Shown here: in pieces, positions 18,153 to 26,928 of the stretch
Layout of the letters: each line of letters begins with the position of its first letter
Position numbering within the stretch: the stretch's first letter is position 1
Notes under the pieces: generated by a model
The model's input: only the letters and a program-made list of their open reading frames with translations
The model's database searches: none
Told to the model about the DNA's origin: nothing
Source: Halalkalibacillus sediminis
Lineage (GTDB): Bacteria > Bacillota > Bacilli > Bacillales > Alkalibacillaceae
DNA: 64,000 bases
NCBI RefSeq assembly: GCF_002844535.1
Contig: NZ_PJNH01000003.1
Coordinates: 310,001 to 374,000 of the forward strand
Reading direction: 5' to 3'
Made by a program: the position numbers and the translations under genes

Positions 18153-19019
18153 ATGGATCCAAGAGATATGCAAAAGGGCAGCACGCCTCGCCAACATCAG
18201 GATAAACAACCAGGCATTGAATCAAAAATGAACCCTCTCCCTCATCAACCTAAAGAGTATAAAGGAACCGACAAACTGAAAGATAAAGTCGCTTTAATTA
18301 CAGGTGGCGACAGCGGAATTGGCCGTGCGGTGTCCCTTCTATATGCTAAAGAGGGAGCACATGTGGCCATCTCGTACTGGGATGAACACGAAGACGCTGA
18401 AGAAACGAAGAAAATGGTCGAAGCAGAAGGGGTCAAGTGCCTCCTGTTACCGGGGGATATTAAAGATCCTTCACACTGCGAAGACCTCATTTCTAAAACA
18501 GTTGAAACCTTTGGAAAGCTCAATATTCTAGTTAACAATGCTGCCATTCAATACATTCGTGAAAATATTGAAGACATTACGAACGAAGAGTTTGAAGAAA
18601 CGTTCCAGACGAACTTTTTCTCCCAGTTCTATTTGACGAAGGCAGCCGTTCCACACATGTCATCAGGCGATTCCATCATCAATACATCGTCGATCAACGC
18701 TTACCAAGGGAACGCGATACTAATGGATTACTCAGCAACTAAAGGAGCTGTTACAGCCTTTACACGAAGCATCGCACAAAGTTTAGCTGATCGCGGAATC
18801 CGAGCGAATACGGTTGCACCTGGACCCGTTTGGACCCCATTAATTCCTTCTTCTTTCGGTGAAGATGGTGTTGAAAAATTTGGGCAAAACAATTTAATGG
18901 GTCGCCCAGGTCAACCATCAGAACACGCTTGGCCATTCGTCATGCTTGCATCAGATGAATCATCTTATATGACAGGACAAGCGATTCACATTAATGGAGG
19001 CTCATATACCTCTTCTTAA
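18153..19019 (+). CDS. SDR family oxidoreductase, general-stress type (YdaD/YhdF-like)
   Basis: A 288-residue short-chain dehydrogenase with the long, Gln/Pro/His-rich N-terminal extension (1-40) characteristic of the GSP39 group in Bacillaceae. TGGDSGIGRA lies at about 51-60, NNAA near 131-134, catalytic Ser in NTSSINAY, and YSATKGA near 192-198 supplies Tyr and Lys. Bacillus members are general-stress proteins with unknown carbonyl or alcohol substrate. The ATG at 18153 is 10 bases past AAGGAGG; the ATG at 18144 is too close. I looked for a sigma-B promoter upstream and did not see a convincing one. Confidence 0.9.
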   Translation: MDPRDMQKGSTPRQHQDKQPGIESKMNPLPHQPKEYKGTDKLKDKVALITGGDSGIGRAVSLLYAKEGAHVAISYWDEHEDAEETKKMVEAEGVKCLLLPGDIKDPSHCEDLISKTVETFGKLNILVNNAAIQYIRENIEDITNEEFEETFQTNFFSQFYLTKAAVPHMSSGDSIINTSSINAYQGNAILMDYSATKGAVTAFTRSIAQSLADRGIRANTVAPGPVWTPLIPSSFGEDGVEKFGQNNLMGRPGQPSEHAWPFVMLASDESSYMTGQAIHINGGSYTSS

Positions 19020-19026
19020 AATCAAA

Positions 19027-19066
19027 AAAGCAGAAGCGACCTAAGAGTCCCTTCTGCTTTAATCTT
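19027..19066. terminator. Bidirectional terminator
   Basis: Exact arms AAAGCAGAAG (19027-19036) and CTTCTGCTTT (19051-19060). It sits between the converging SDR gene and the ABC-2 permease gene. Confidence 0.8.
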
Positions 19067-19079
19067 TATATTATATCCA

Positions 19080-19904
19080 CTATGCATTAGCCCTCTTGAA
19101 ACTGACCGTCGCAAGCAGTACAAGCACGACTGAAAAAGCTACAATAAATAAGATTTCTTCAAATATCGTCACTTGTCTGCCGAAAACTGAAATGTTCAAG
19201 CCCATCGTTTCCGTAACAACGGATGAAAGGTTATCAACATCGATCATAATTTTCTTCATGACGTCCACTCCGTATGTAACGGGGTTAATTTTAACGATGA
19301 CGTCCATCCAAGCGGGCATGTTATTCACCGGGAACAAAGCTCCGGATAAGAAAATCATCGGCATGACCAGTATTTGCACTGTCAGCTGAAATCCTTGAGT
19401 AGATCTTATAAGGCTCGCAAATAACAGCCCTAATCCAGATAAAGCACATGCTAACAAAAACATGAACGGAATCACCTGAATGATCGCCATGAAATCATAA
19501 GACAATCCAAGGAACGGAATCAGAGCAAATAAGATGACTCCTTGAATCGTAGCAACCGTCGCTGAACCAAGCATTTTACCTACCGCAATACTTACACGTG
19601 AAATCGGGGATACTAGAATTTCCTTCATATACCCGAAGTCCTTATCTTCAATCACGGACATCGCAGAAAATACGGAAGTCATCAACAGTGTCATCGCAAC
19701 GATTCCTGGAAATACGAACTCAACATAGTTGAAACCTTCAGCTTCTCCCATGTTGCCTGTCATCATCGTTTCCATCGTGCCACTCATTCCTCCACCGAAT
19801 ATTAGTAAAAATAGTATCGGCATCGTAAAAGATCCAAAGAGTCTAGCCCTGTCGCGAAAAAATTTCGTTATATCTCTTTGCCAAATGGCGAAAATACCTT
19901 CCAT
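19080..19904 (-). CDS. ABC-2 type transporter permease (DrrB-like)
   Basis: A 274-residue permease with six predicted helices (near 24-42, 62-82, 108-130, 140-165, 172-190, 246-268) and the conserved ABC-2 region around FLSGALFPVNNMPAWM (about 188-203). It is the short type, like DrrB/NodJ, without a large outer domain, unlike the permease at 14004. GGAGAGG precedes the ATG. It lies 26 bases after the ATPase gene at 19931 and forms the second exporter of the window. Substrate unknown. Confidence 0.88.
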   Translation of the reverse strand: MEGIFAIWQRDITKFFRDRARLFGSFTMPILFLLIFGGGMSGTMETMMTGNMGEAEGFNYVEFVFPGIVAMTLLMTSVFSAMSVIEDKDFGYMKEILVSPISRVSIAVGKMLGSATVATIQGVILFALIPFLGLSYDFMAIIQVIPFMFLLACALSGLGLLFASLIRSTQGFQLTVQILVMPMIFLSGALFPVNNMPAWMDVIVKINPVTYGVDVMKKIMIDVDNLSSVVTETMGLNISVFGRQVTIFEEILFIVAFSVVLVLLATVSFKRANA

Positions 19905-19930
19905 ATTAGTTCCTCTCCTTTCCCCATCGA

Positions 19931-20866
19931 TTATTTGTCACTGCTCTCACCGATTTTTCTACCTGTAAATGCTAGAAATACATCATTCAAAGTCGGTTTT
20001 CTGATATTCAACCGAGTGACTGGGATATTCAATGTCTTGATGAATGTAGAAATGAACGCGTCACTACTGGAGACCTTCAAATGAATCGTATCCTCTTTTA
20101 CTGTCACTTCCGCCCCTTCTACCTTTTCACGGATTTCTTCAAGGGCCTTCTCATTATCCTCTGTAGATAGCTCTATGATATCCCCGCCGAGTTGATCTTT
20201 TAAAGCTGTCGGAGAATCAATAGCGATAATTTCTCCTTTATCCATAATAGCGACACGATCGCTGATTTCAGCTTCATCTAAGTAATGAGTAGTCAAGAAC
20301 ATCGTAATTCCTTCTTTTTCCTTTAACTTCAAAATATATTCCCATAGATGAGCACGTGTTTGAGGGTCTAACCCCACAGTCGGCTCATCCAAAAACAATA
20401 CTTTCGGGTAATGCAGCAATCCACGTGCGATCTCTAATCTACGCTTCATTCCACCGGAGTAAGTTTCTACTCTTTGTTTGCGCTCGTCCACTAAATCCAC
20501 AATTTCCAAAACTTCTTGAATACGTTCTTCCCGTTTCTCTTTAGGGACTTTATAAAAACGACAGTGCAGCATTAGATTTTCATTGGCTGTCAACTTTTCA
20601 TCTAAGGTGTTTTCTTGAAAGATGATCCCGATACTTCCTCGTACCTCATCCTTATGTTTCTTTACATCATAACCATTGATGACGATACTTCCTGAAGTTG
20701 GAGGCAGCATCGTACAAATCATATTTATGGTAGTACTTTTCCCAGCTCCATTCGGTCCAAGAAAACCAAAAATTTCTCCTTTTTCTACTTCAAAATTTAT
20801 ACCTTTAACAGCATCCACTTTTTTATATGTCTTTGTTAAATCATTCACTTTAATAATTGATCCCAT
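19931..20866 (-). CDS. Daunorubicin-resistance-type ABC exporter ATP-binding protein (DrrA-like)
   Basis: A 311-residue ATPase with Walker A GPNGAGKST (37-45), signature YSGGMKRRLEIARG, Walker B VLFLDEPTVGLDPQTR and switch His in TTHYLDEAE. The C-terminal 80 residues (from about 225) carry the DrrA-type tail ending LNDVFLAFTGRKIGE, strongly typical of the DrrA family. The start at 20866 (MGSIIKVND) is chosen by AAGGGAGAG upstream; upstream in-frame codons overlap that site. Works with the permease at 19080. Confidence 0.9.
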   Translation of the reverse strand: MGSIIKVNDLTKTYKKVDAVKGINFEVEKGEIFGFLGPNGAGKSTTINMICTMLPPTSGSIVINGYDVKKHKDEVRGSIGIIFQENTLDEKLTANENLMLHCRFYKVPKEKREERIQEVLEIVDLVDERKQRVETYSGGMKRRLEIARGLLHYPKVLFLDEPTVGLDPQTRAHLWEYILKLKEKEGITMFLTTHYLDEAEISDRVAIMDKGEIIAIDSPTALKDQLGGDIIELSTEDNEKALEEIREKVEGAEVTVKEDTIHLKVSSSDAFISTFIKTLNIPVTRLNIRKPTLNDVFLAFTGRKIGESSDK

Positions 20867-20967
20867 AACTTGAACTCTCCCTTCAAGTGACATAATCACT
20901 ACTCGTATTATCTATTTAATGGTAATGGAAGTCAAAATCCTCTAGGAGAAACGATGAAACTAAGTAT

Positions 20968-21001
20968 ATAAAAAATAACCCGCTCACTTGGAACGAGTTA
21001 T
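20968..21001 (-). terminator. Terminator after the acidic membrane protein gene
   Basis: Arms ATAACTCG and CGGGTTAT (one G-U pair) on the minus strand followed by TTTTTTAT, 13 bases past the stop at 21014. Confidence 0.8.
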
Positions 21002-21013
21002 AAACTTATAGAT

Positions 21014-22120
21014 TTAATTTAATTTTTGTCGACTCATCGTAACACTCTGCCTGTTCAACTTCTCATCAAAGAATACAAGTTCGAAGGTATCCTCAGCTGT
21101 TAAATATATAAGGAAGTTTCTTTTCACAGGTTCCTCTGACACAGAAACCCCTCCACCATTGTTACTATCTGCCTTTACTTGAGCAGGATACAGGTACAAC
21201 TTATACGCATTAGTGTCCAAAGGTTCAAGTTCGTACTTTGCCACACTAGGAACCTCAGATTCATTGATTAGATTGTTCTCCATTATGAGAAAACCCTCTT
21301 CATCAAAAGATAGTTTCGCTAAAGTATTTGTCTCTTTCAGCAGATTTTCATCTTGGCTGATCCAATCTCCTTCTAATAATGGTAAATCGACTGTTTCCTC
21401 AGGTTCTTGGACTGGCAAATATTCATAGATGAACTCATAGAGTCCCATTTCTAATCCTTCATATCGTTCTTCTTGGATGCCTGAATCAACCTCCAACTGG
21501 TAAGTAGGCACGAGCGGGTCCGTATATGAAACGATGTTTTCAGAAATGGACTGAACATAGCCACCTTTGAAATAAATATAGGTTTGGTAAAAATAGCGTT
21601 CATCTTTTTTAAATTCATCTTCAGGAAAAGCAACAATCGAGGATGATACCCCCGCATAACCTAACTTCACACCATCGGATGTAAGCATAGACATCGGAAA
21701 GTAAGTAGTTCCATCAGCATCTTCAACAATATCTTGGGCATCTCCGTCACTGTCCCGTATCATGATCGGATACTCTGTCCCACCAGGCTCAAATTCCATT
21801 GCTTTCTGTTCTGCTTCCTCACTATCTGCAGCTTCAGGCTCTTCCTCCACTTCAGGTGATGTCTCTTCTTCTTCACTTGATTCATTATGTATTTCAGTCT
21901 CGTTTTCACTTTGATCATCTGCTACTACCGTGTCATCACCTTTTTCTAATACAATGGAAAACAAACTAGCTCCAACCGTAATGAAGCTGATGATAATAAG
22001 CGAAACTGTGAATGGAGTGAATGCGTTCTTCTTTTTTCTCAAATTCACAGAAATCAATAGAACATAAAGAAAGATAACTACGATGCTTGCTGCTAGTAAT
22101 GCTAAAGTAATGTTGCTCAT
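21014..22120 (-). CDS. Uncharacterised two-helix protein with acidic linker
   Basis: A 368-residue protein of no family I recognise. Two membrane helices (about 4-26 and 37-57) are joined by a basic cytoplasmic loop (NLRKKKN). An extremely acidic Glu/Asp/Ser linker (60-105) follows, then an extracytoplasmic domain (110-368) with beta-rich pattern ending in a basic tail. The acidic outer part is typical of halophile surface proteins. AAAGGGGAAG stands before the ATG at 22120; codons further upstream have no site. Monocistronic, divergent from the lipoprotein gene at 22357. Confidence 0.7.
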   Translation of the reverse strand: MSNITLALLAASIVVIFLYVLLISVNLRKKKNAFTPFTVSLIIISFITVGASLFSIVLEKGDDTVVADDQSENETEIHNESSEEEETSPEVEEEPEAADSEEAEQKAMEFEPGGTEYPIMIRDSDGDAQDIVEDADGTTYFPMSMLTSDGVKLGYAGVSSSIVAFPEDEFKKDERYFYQTYIYFKGGYVQSISENIVSYTDPLVPTYQLEVDSGIQEERYEGLEMGLYEFIYEYLPVQEPEETVDLPLLEGDWISQDENLLKETNTLAKLSFDEEGFLIMENNLINESEVPSVAKYELEPLDTNAYKLYLYPAQVKADSNNGGGVSVSEEPVKRNFLIYLTAEDTFELVFFDEKLNRQSVTMSRQKLN

Positions 22121-22356
22121 GATCTTCCCCTTTGAAAATATTATTTCGACCGCTTCTAGTATTGTGTTGTGTGACCGGATGTATGAAAGTCGCTCACCAT
22201 AGTTTACCATAGAGTTCTTTCATCTGTTATACCTAGTAGTTATTTATAACTAGAACAAATCAAATTTCAAATGGAAAAATTTAACGGTAAAGTTAAGAAA
22301 GAGTGAGATTGTTAAATAAAAGTTGTGGCAGGATTAATTGGTCTAGAGGTGTTAAG

Positions 22357-22908
22357 ATGTACAAAATATTTAGTTGTATTTTTATAATAAGCGTAAGTTT
22401 CATAGTGGGATGTTCCGACTCAACAACATATAACAATGATGATGTAGCTGCTGTTGTAAGAGGAGAAGAAATAACAGTGGGAGACATTCGCTTTTTTGCC
22501 GAAATTCAAGATGAAGACTTTCCTAAAGCGGTTGAAGCAAAGGTTAGGGAAACTATTGTTATTCAAGAAGCTAAGAAAATGAATATCAATGTCTCAGATG
22601 AGGTCAAGAAATCTGTTGAACACTTTGGTATTTACCCGCCAGATGATGTAGATACTGAACAAGCGAACAAAATTAGAGATTTCGCAGAATCTCAGGCTGA
22701 AAAATTTCATATGGAACCTGAAGAGTTTCATAAGAAATTCATTAAAAGAAGTGCTGAGAGAAGTGCATATCAAAACGCATTTTTCAAAGAACATTTAGGT
22801 AAGCCTGATACACATGAAGAGGCCGAAGAAATGAATGAAGAAATACAACTGATCGTTGATGGACTGATGGAGAAACATGAGGATGAAATTGAAATACTCA
22901 TTAATTAA
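22357..22908 (+). CDS. SurA-N-like lipoprotein without a PPIase domain
   Basis: A 183-residue lipoprotein with signal peptide and lipobox FIVGC (Cys19). The mature part starts with the pattern VAAVVRGEEITVGDIRFF, typical of the first strand and helix of SurA/PrsA/trigger-factor-like chaperones, and continues with long helices (EAKVRETIVIQEAKKMNI). No parvulin PPIase domain follows; the protein ends after the helical region. It may act as a holdase or folding helper outside the membrane. The ATG at 22357 has AGAGGTG 6 bases upstream. Single gene. Confidence 0.7.
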   Translation: MYKIFSCIFIISVSFIVGCSDSTTYNNDDVAAVVRGEEITVGDIRFFAEIQDEDFPKAVEAKVRETIVIQEAKKMNINVSDEVKKSVEHFGIYPPDDVDTEQANKIRDFAESQAEKFHMEPEEFHKKFIKRSAERSAYQNAFFKEHLGKPDTHEEAEEMNEEIQLIVDGLMEKHEDEIEILIN

Positions 22909-22948
22909 TGGAATATCATTGGTCAAGGAATGAATAAGAAAATATTAA

Positions 22949-22990
22949 AAGCGAGCTCTTTACCCCAAATGGTTAAAGCTCGCTTCTTTA
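22949..22990. terminator. Bidirectional terminator
   Basis: Arms AAGCGAGCT (22949-22957) and AGCTCGCTT (22977-22985) with a further TTTA/TAAA pairing inside. It lies between the lipoprotein gene and the converging argH. Confidence 0.75.
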
Positions 22991-23006
22991 GTCAATAATC
23001 CTGAAT

Positions 23007-24386
23007 CTAAGCCTTGCTTAGCATCTTTTTTGCTTTCTCTATTTGTAGTTTCACTTGTTGCTGTGACGTTCCGCCTGTACTATTTCTGGCTGCTACCACA
23101 TTCTCAGGGGCCAATACGTCATAAATATCTTCTTCAAATAATTCATGGAACTTCTTGTATTCATCAAGAGTCAGGTCCAGTAAATATCTCCCGCTTTCGA
23201 TGGCATAAAGAACGATTTTTCCAATGACTTCATGAGCTTCACGGAATGGAAGCCCTTTGGTCACTAAATAATCAGCGATATCTGTTGCATTAGAGTAATC
23301 CTGACTTACTGCCTGATACATATTTTCCGATTTAACTTCCATCGTCTCGATCATCGGAGCAAGTAACTGCAACGAACCTTCGACTGTCTCCACCGTATCG
23401 AACATGCCCTCTTTATCCTCTTGCATGTCTTTGTTGTAAGCTAGCGGCAATCCCTTCAAGACCGTCAAAAGACCCGTCAAGCTGCCGTAAACTCTGCCCG
23501 TCTTTGCGCGTAACAATTCCGGTACGTCTGGATTCTTTTTCTGTGGCATGATACTTGATCCTGTAGAAAAAGAGTCATCAAGCTCAATGAACTGGAATTC
23601 CTGGCTACTCCAAATGACCATCTCTTCAGACAACCTAGAGATATGCGTCATCATGATCGAAGATGCTGATAAAAATTCCAGTATAAAATCGCGATCACTG
23701 ACGGCATCCATACTGTTAGGATAAACTTCATCGAACCCTAACAATTCAGCCACTCGTTCACGATCAATTGGAAAGGTCGTCCCCGCAAGTGCACCGGCCC
23801 CTAGTGGTAACCAGTTCAAGCGGTCTAGACTATCAATCAAGCGTGATTTATCGCGTTCCAACATCCAAAAGTACGCCATGAGATGATGGGCAAATGATAT
23901 TGGTTGTGCACGTTGTAAGTGCGTATATCCAGGAATCAGCGTATCAATATTATTTTCCGCTTGAGAAACAATGGCTGACTGGACCGCTTCAACTAGATCA
24001 ATGATTTGATAAGTATGATTTTTTAAATAAAGATGCATGTCAGTCGCTACTTGGTCGTTCCGACTTCTTCCAGTATGAAGCTTTCCTCCAACAGGACCAA
24101 TTTCATCAATCAGAAACTTCTCTATATTCATATGAATGTCTTCATTAGCAACATCATACGTCAGTTCTTCTTTTTCGAGCTTCTCTTTTACCTTAAGCAA
24201 TCCTTCAGAAATTTCTTTCGCCTCTTCTTCAGAGATAATTTTACGCTCTCCAAGCATTTGGACGTGTGCTAAACTTCCCTGGATATCTTCATTCGCTATT
24301 TTTTGATCGAAGGCAATCGAAGCAGTGAGCTCCTCAACAAGTTTATTAGTGTCCTTTGTGAACCTTCCACCCCAAAGTTTTGACAA
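23007..24386 (-). CDS. argH: Argininosuccinate lyase
   Basis: A 459-residue enzyme of the fumarase/aspartase superfamily that splits argininosuccinate to arginine and fumarate, the last step of arginine synthesis. The signature [12 protein letters not shown] (about 277-288) contains the catalytic Ser and substrate-binding residues, and [12 protein letters not shown] and YTHLQRAQP complete the active site. The start is TTG 24386 with GGAAGGGA upstream. It begins 18 bases after argG, so the two form an operon. Length is normal. Confidence 0.97.
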   Translation of the reverse strand: MSKLWGGRFTKDTNKLVEELTASIAFDQKIANEDIQGSLAHVQMLGERKIISEEEAKEISEGLLKVKEKLEKEELTYDVANEDIHMNIEKFLIDEIGPVGGKLHTGRSRNDQVATDMHLYLKNHTYQIIDLVEAVQSAIVSQAENNIDTLIPGYTHLQRAQPISFAHHLMAYFWMLERDKSRLIDSLDRLNWLPLGAGALAGTTFPIDRERVAELLGFDEVYPNSMDAVSDRDFILEFLSASSIMMTHISRLSEEMVIWSSQEFQFIELDDSFSTGSSIMPQKKNPDVPELLRAKTGRVYGSLTGLLTVLKGLPLAYNKDMQEDKEGMFDTVETVEGSLQLLAPMIETMEVKSENMYQAVSQDYSNATDIADYLVTKGLPFREAHEVIGKIVLYAIESGRYLLDLTLDEYKKFHELFEEDIYDVLAPENVVAARNSTGGTSQQQVKLQIEKAKKMLSKA

Positions 24387-24404
24387 GCCTGATCCCTTCC
24401 TTCT

Positions 24405-25652
24405 CTACTTCTCTTCCTGAAGTGCGATATATTCATCTTTTAATACATGGCCATTCTTATTTTCATTCACTTCTGTATAAACTTTCGTCGTCAATCCCCA
24501 TAATTTGATAAAACCGACTGCAGCATTATGGTCAAACGCGTCCCCTTTTGAGTAGGTTGCAAGTTCTTCATTATAAAGACTATTATCAGAGTATCTTGCT
24601 ACCACATTTATATTTCCTTTGTGAAGCTTAACCTTGATTTTCCCAGATACCACGCTTTGCGTCTGCTGCACAAATGCTTCGATCGCTGGCTTCAAAGGAG
24701 AATACCATAGACCATCATAAATCAATTGTGTCATTTGCTGATCAACGGTCGTCTTGAATTGAGTGATTTCGCGAGGCAGTGTGAGAAATTCAAGTTCTTT
24801 ATGTGCTTGAATTAATATTAGCGCAGCTGGAGTTTCATAAACTTCACGCGATTTGATACCGACAAGACGATTTTCAATATGATCAATACGGCCGACTCCG
24901 TGTTTTCCACCGATATCATTTAATTTCTCAATCAACTGGACCAATCCCATTTCTTCTCCATCTAATGCGACAGGCTTTCCATTTTTAAATGAAATCTCTA
25001 CATATTCCGCTTGATCAGGAGTCGCTTCAACCGGGTTCGTCCAATCAAATGCTCCTTCTGGCGCTTCCGTCCAAGGGTCCTCTAGCACCCCAGCCTCGCA
25101 TGCTCTTCCCCAAATATTCGCATCAATTGAGTAAGGGTCCTCCACAGTAGCAGGCACAGAAATACCTTTCTCCATAGCATACTCAAGCTCCTCATCTCTC
25201 GTCATTCCCCAATCACGGACAGGTGCAATGACTTCAAGGTCCGGGTTCAGCGCTTTGATCGAAACCTCGAAACGGACTTGATCATTCCCCTTCCCAGTAC
25301 AACCATGAGCTACTGCTACAGCTCCCTCATTTTCCGCAACTTCTACTAGTAACTTCGAAATCAGCGGACGAGATAGTGCAGATGAAAGTGGATACTTCCC
25401 TTCATATAAGCAATTAGATTGCAGCGCAGGCAATATGTATTCGTTTGCTAGAATTTCTTTAGCATCGACCATAATTGCCTTGATCGCTCCCACCTCTATC
25501 GCTTTATCTTTTACTTCTTCAAAATTCTTTTGCTCTCCAATATCCAAACCTACCGCAATTACATCATAACCATACTTCTCTTGAATCCATTTAATTGAAA
25601 CAGAGGTGTCTAACCCACCTGAATATGCTAAAACGACTTTCTCTTTTGCCAT
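24405..25652 (-). CDS. argG: Argininosuccinate synthase
   Basis: A 415-residue enzyme that condenses citrulline and aspartate using ATP. The pyrophosphatase-type loop SGGLDTS is at residues 11-17. Other family regions are [15 protein letters not shown] (citrulline/ATP binding) and [26 protein letters not shown] precedes the ATG. It is the first gene of argGH; a -10-like TATAAT and a possible ArgR box are upstream (25680-25710), so it is probably repressed by arginine. Confidence 0.97.
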   Translation of the reverse strand: MAKEKVVLAYSGGLDTSVSIKWIQEKYGYDVIAVGLDIGEQKNFEEVKDKAIEVGAIKAIMVDAKEILANEYILPALQSNCLYEGKYPLSSALSRPLISKLLVEVAENEGAVAVAHGCTGKGNDQVRFEVSIKALNPDLEVIAPVRDWGMTRDEELEYAMEKGISVPATVEDPYSIDANIWGRACEAGVLEDPWTEAPEGAFDWTNPVEATPDQAEYVEISFKNGKPVALDGEEMGLVQLIEKLNDIGGKHGVGRIDHIENRLVGIKSREVYETPAALILIQAHKELEFLTLPREITQFKTTVDQQMTQLIYDGLWYSPLKPAIEAFVQQTQSVVSGKIKVKLHKGNINVVARYSDNSLYNEELATYSKGDAFDHNAAVGFIKLWGLTTKVYTEVNENKNGHVLKDEYIALQEEK

Positions 25653-25679
25653 AAAAAGAAACTCCCTTTCTCTTCTTTC

Positions 25680-25710
25680 GTGTTTTTATTCATTACATTG
25701 TATTATTATA
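25680..25710 (-). promoter_or_regulatory. Putative argG promoter -10 and ArgR/AhrC box
   Basis: On the minus strand TATAAT lies at 25710-25705 and is followed by AATGAATAAAAACACG (25696-25681). The latter resembles the Bacillus ARG operator TGAATAAAAATTCA in the left half. I found no good -35 at standard distance. The call rests on resemblance and on position in front of argGH. Confidence 0.4.
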
Positions 25711-25812
25711 CAAAATACGTTATAAATCAAGGATTTTGGTGAATCCTTTACGAAATTTTAATAATTCTATATTTAAGATTCTTCTCTACTACCATTAATT
25801 GATCTTAGCCTT

Positions 25813-25959
25813 TGATCAGTTAAATACCAGATGAATTGAGTTAGCGATGAATTAGGTTCGGTTAAAAGCCATATACATTTAGTTGGCGGTGACAAAAGTT
25901 CAGTTAAACACCGTATACATTCAGTTAACGGAGGTTTAAGTTCAATTGAAAAAAATTAG
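25813..25959. repeat. Degenerate 21-bp tandem repeat, seven units
   Basis: Seven consecutive 21-base units share the core TTCAGTTAA/TTTAGTTGG near position 3-11. Odd and even units form pairs, so a 42-base period is also clear: units 3 and 5 (25855-25875, 25897-25917) are close copies, as are units 4 and 6 (25876-25896, 25918-25938). Units 1, 2 and 7 are more diverged. There is no open frame with a start and ribosome site through it. Function unknown. Confidence 0.7.
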
Positions 25960-26152
25960 GTTATCTTTTCAGCAGAACGGGTATGGATAAACCATCTTCT
26001 AAATTAAATTTTTATTTTTCCACGAATTTCTCGTAAGAATATATCATTCCACTCATACTTCAAATCTTGCCTGAACCCTTACTACTAAAGGAATCACGTT
26101 AACCCTACTGTTGTTAAGTAAAAATTTCCCACCTCTAAAATCTTTAGAAATA

Positions 26153-26180
26153 CTGACAATGCGTTACCATTTTTTATGAT
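26153..26180 (+). promoter_or_regulatory. Probable sigma-A promoter of ectABC
   Basis: CTGACA (26153-26158), a 16-base spacer and TATGAT (26175-26180) each match the vegetative consensus at five of six positions. Transcription would start near 26187. It lies directly upstream of ectA. Confidence 0.55.
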
Positions 26181-26307
26181 TATCACTCTGAATAACACTA
26201 ATCATGATTAAGCGTGCTCAATGCCTGATAATCGCGTTCTATCTGGTTTGATTAAAAGTATGCGCCCCCTTAATATATTAAATGGAGTGAAAAATTTTAC
26301 TAAAAAT

Positions 26308-26847
26308 ATGAAGGGAGCAGTTAACATCAAAAGTCCATTGGCTACTAAAACTGTAGAACCTTTAGAAAACGTTACAATTGAAAAACCAACTGTTGAAGAT
26401 GGTTCAGCTATGTGGGAATTAGTGAATAATTCTTCACTAGATCAAAATTCGGCTTATAAATACTTGATGATGTGCGAATATTTCGCAGAAACTTGTGTTG
26501 TTGCAAAAGAAGATGATAAAGTGGTTGGTTTCGTTACCGCTTTTATCCCCCCTGAAAGGCAAGATGTTGTTTTTGTCTGGCAGATTGGTGTCGATTCCTC
26601 ACAACGAGGAAAAGGAGTTGCATCCAAACTTCTAGATGAATTGGTTAACAGAAAGGCTTGCCGAGATGTTCGCTTTTTAGAAGCGACCGTTACTCCTTCC
26701 AATCAAGCTTCCCAATCTTTATTTAAAAGATTTGCACGTGATAATGACACCGAGTGTAAAATATCAGAGTGCTTTTCTGAGGATTTATTCCCTAGTGATG
26801 AACATGAAGAAGAGTTGACGTTCAGAATAGGGCCTTTAGAAAAATAG
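26308..26847 (+). CDS. ectA: L-2,4-diaminobutyric acid N-acetyltransferase
   Basis: First committed acetylation step of ectoine synthesis: acetyl-CoA plus L-2,4-diaminobutyrate gives N-gamma-acetyldiaminobutyrate. The GNAT fold is visible from IEKPTVEDG onward, with VWQIGVDSSQRGKGVASKLL containing the acetyl-CoA loop QRGKGVA. The start is uncertain. The frame is open from ATG 26221, but neither that ATG nor ATG 26308 has a good ribosome site; AAGGGAG occurs at 26311-26317, followed 8 bases later only by ATC. With the start at 26308 the protein has 179 residues, near the usual size of EctA. First gene of ectABC; ectB starts about 80 bases downstream. Confidence 0.88.
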   Translation: MKGAVNIKSPLATKTVEPLENVTIEKPTVEDGSAMWELVNNSSLDQNSAYKYLMMCEYFAETCVVAKEDDKVVGFVTAFIPPERQDVVFVWQIGVDSSQRGKGVASKLLDELVNRKACRDVRFLEATVTPSNQASQSLFKRFARDNDTECKISECFSEDLFPSDEHEEELTFRIGPLEK

Positions 26848-26928
26848 CTTGAAATCAACACCCGTTATATGTATATGAACCAGAATACCCCACGGGGTAA
26901 TTCGATAAATTATAAGGAGGAACATAAC

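Larger units (their letters stand above)
25653..26307. other. Long spacer between argG and ectA
   Basis: About 655 bases without a convincing gene. It holds the argG promoter region on its left, the 21-base tandem repeat (25813-25959), an AT-rich stretch and the ectA promoter (26153-26180). The first 29 codons of an in-frame upstream extension of ectA occupy 26221-26307 and may or may not be translated. Confidence 0.6.

Noticed and set aside
26171-26215. Fur-box-like palindromic stretches (ATGATTATCA, AATCATGATT) before ectA
   Set aside because: The first overlaps the probable -10 element by chance; matches are short and iron control of ectoine genes is not expected.
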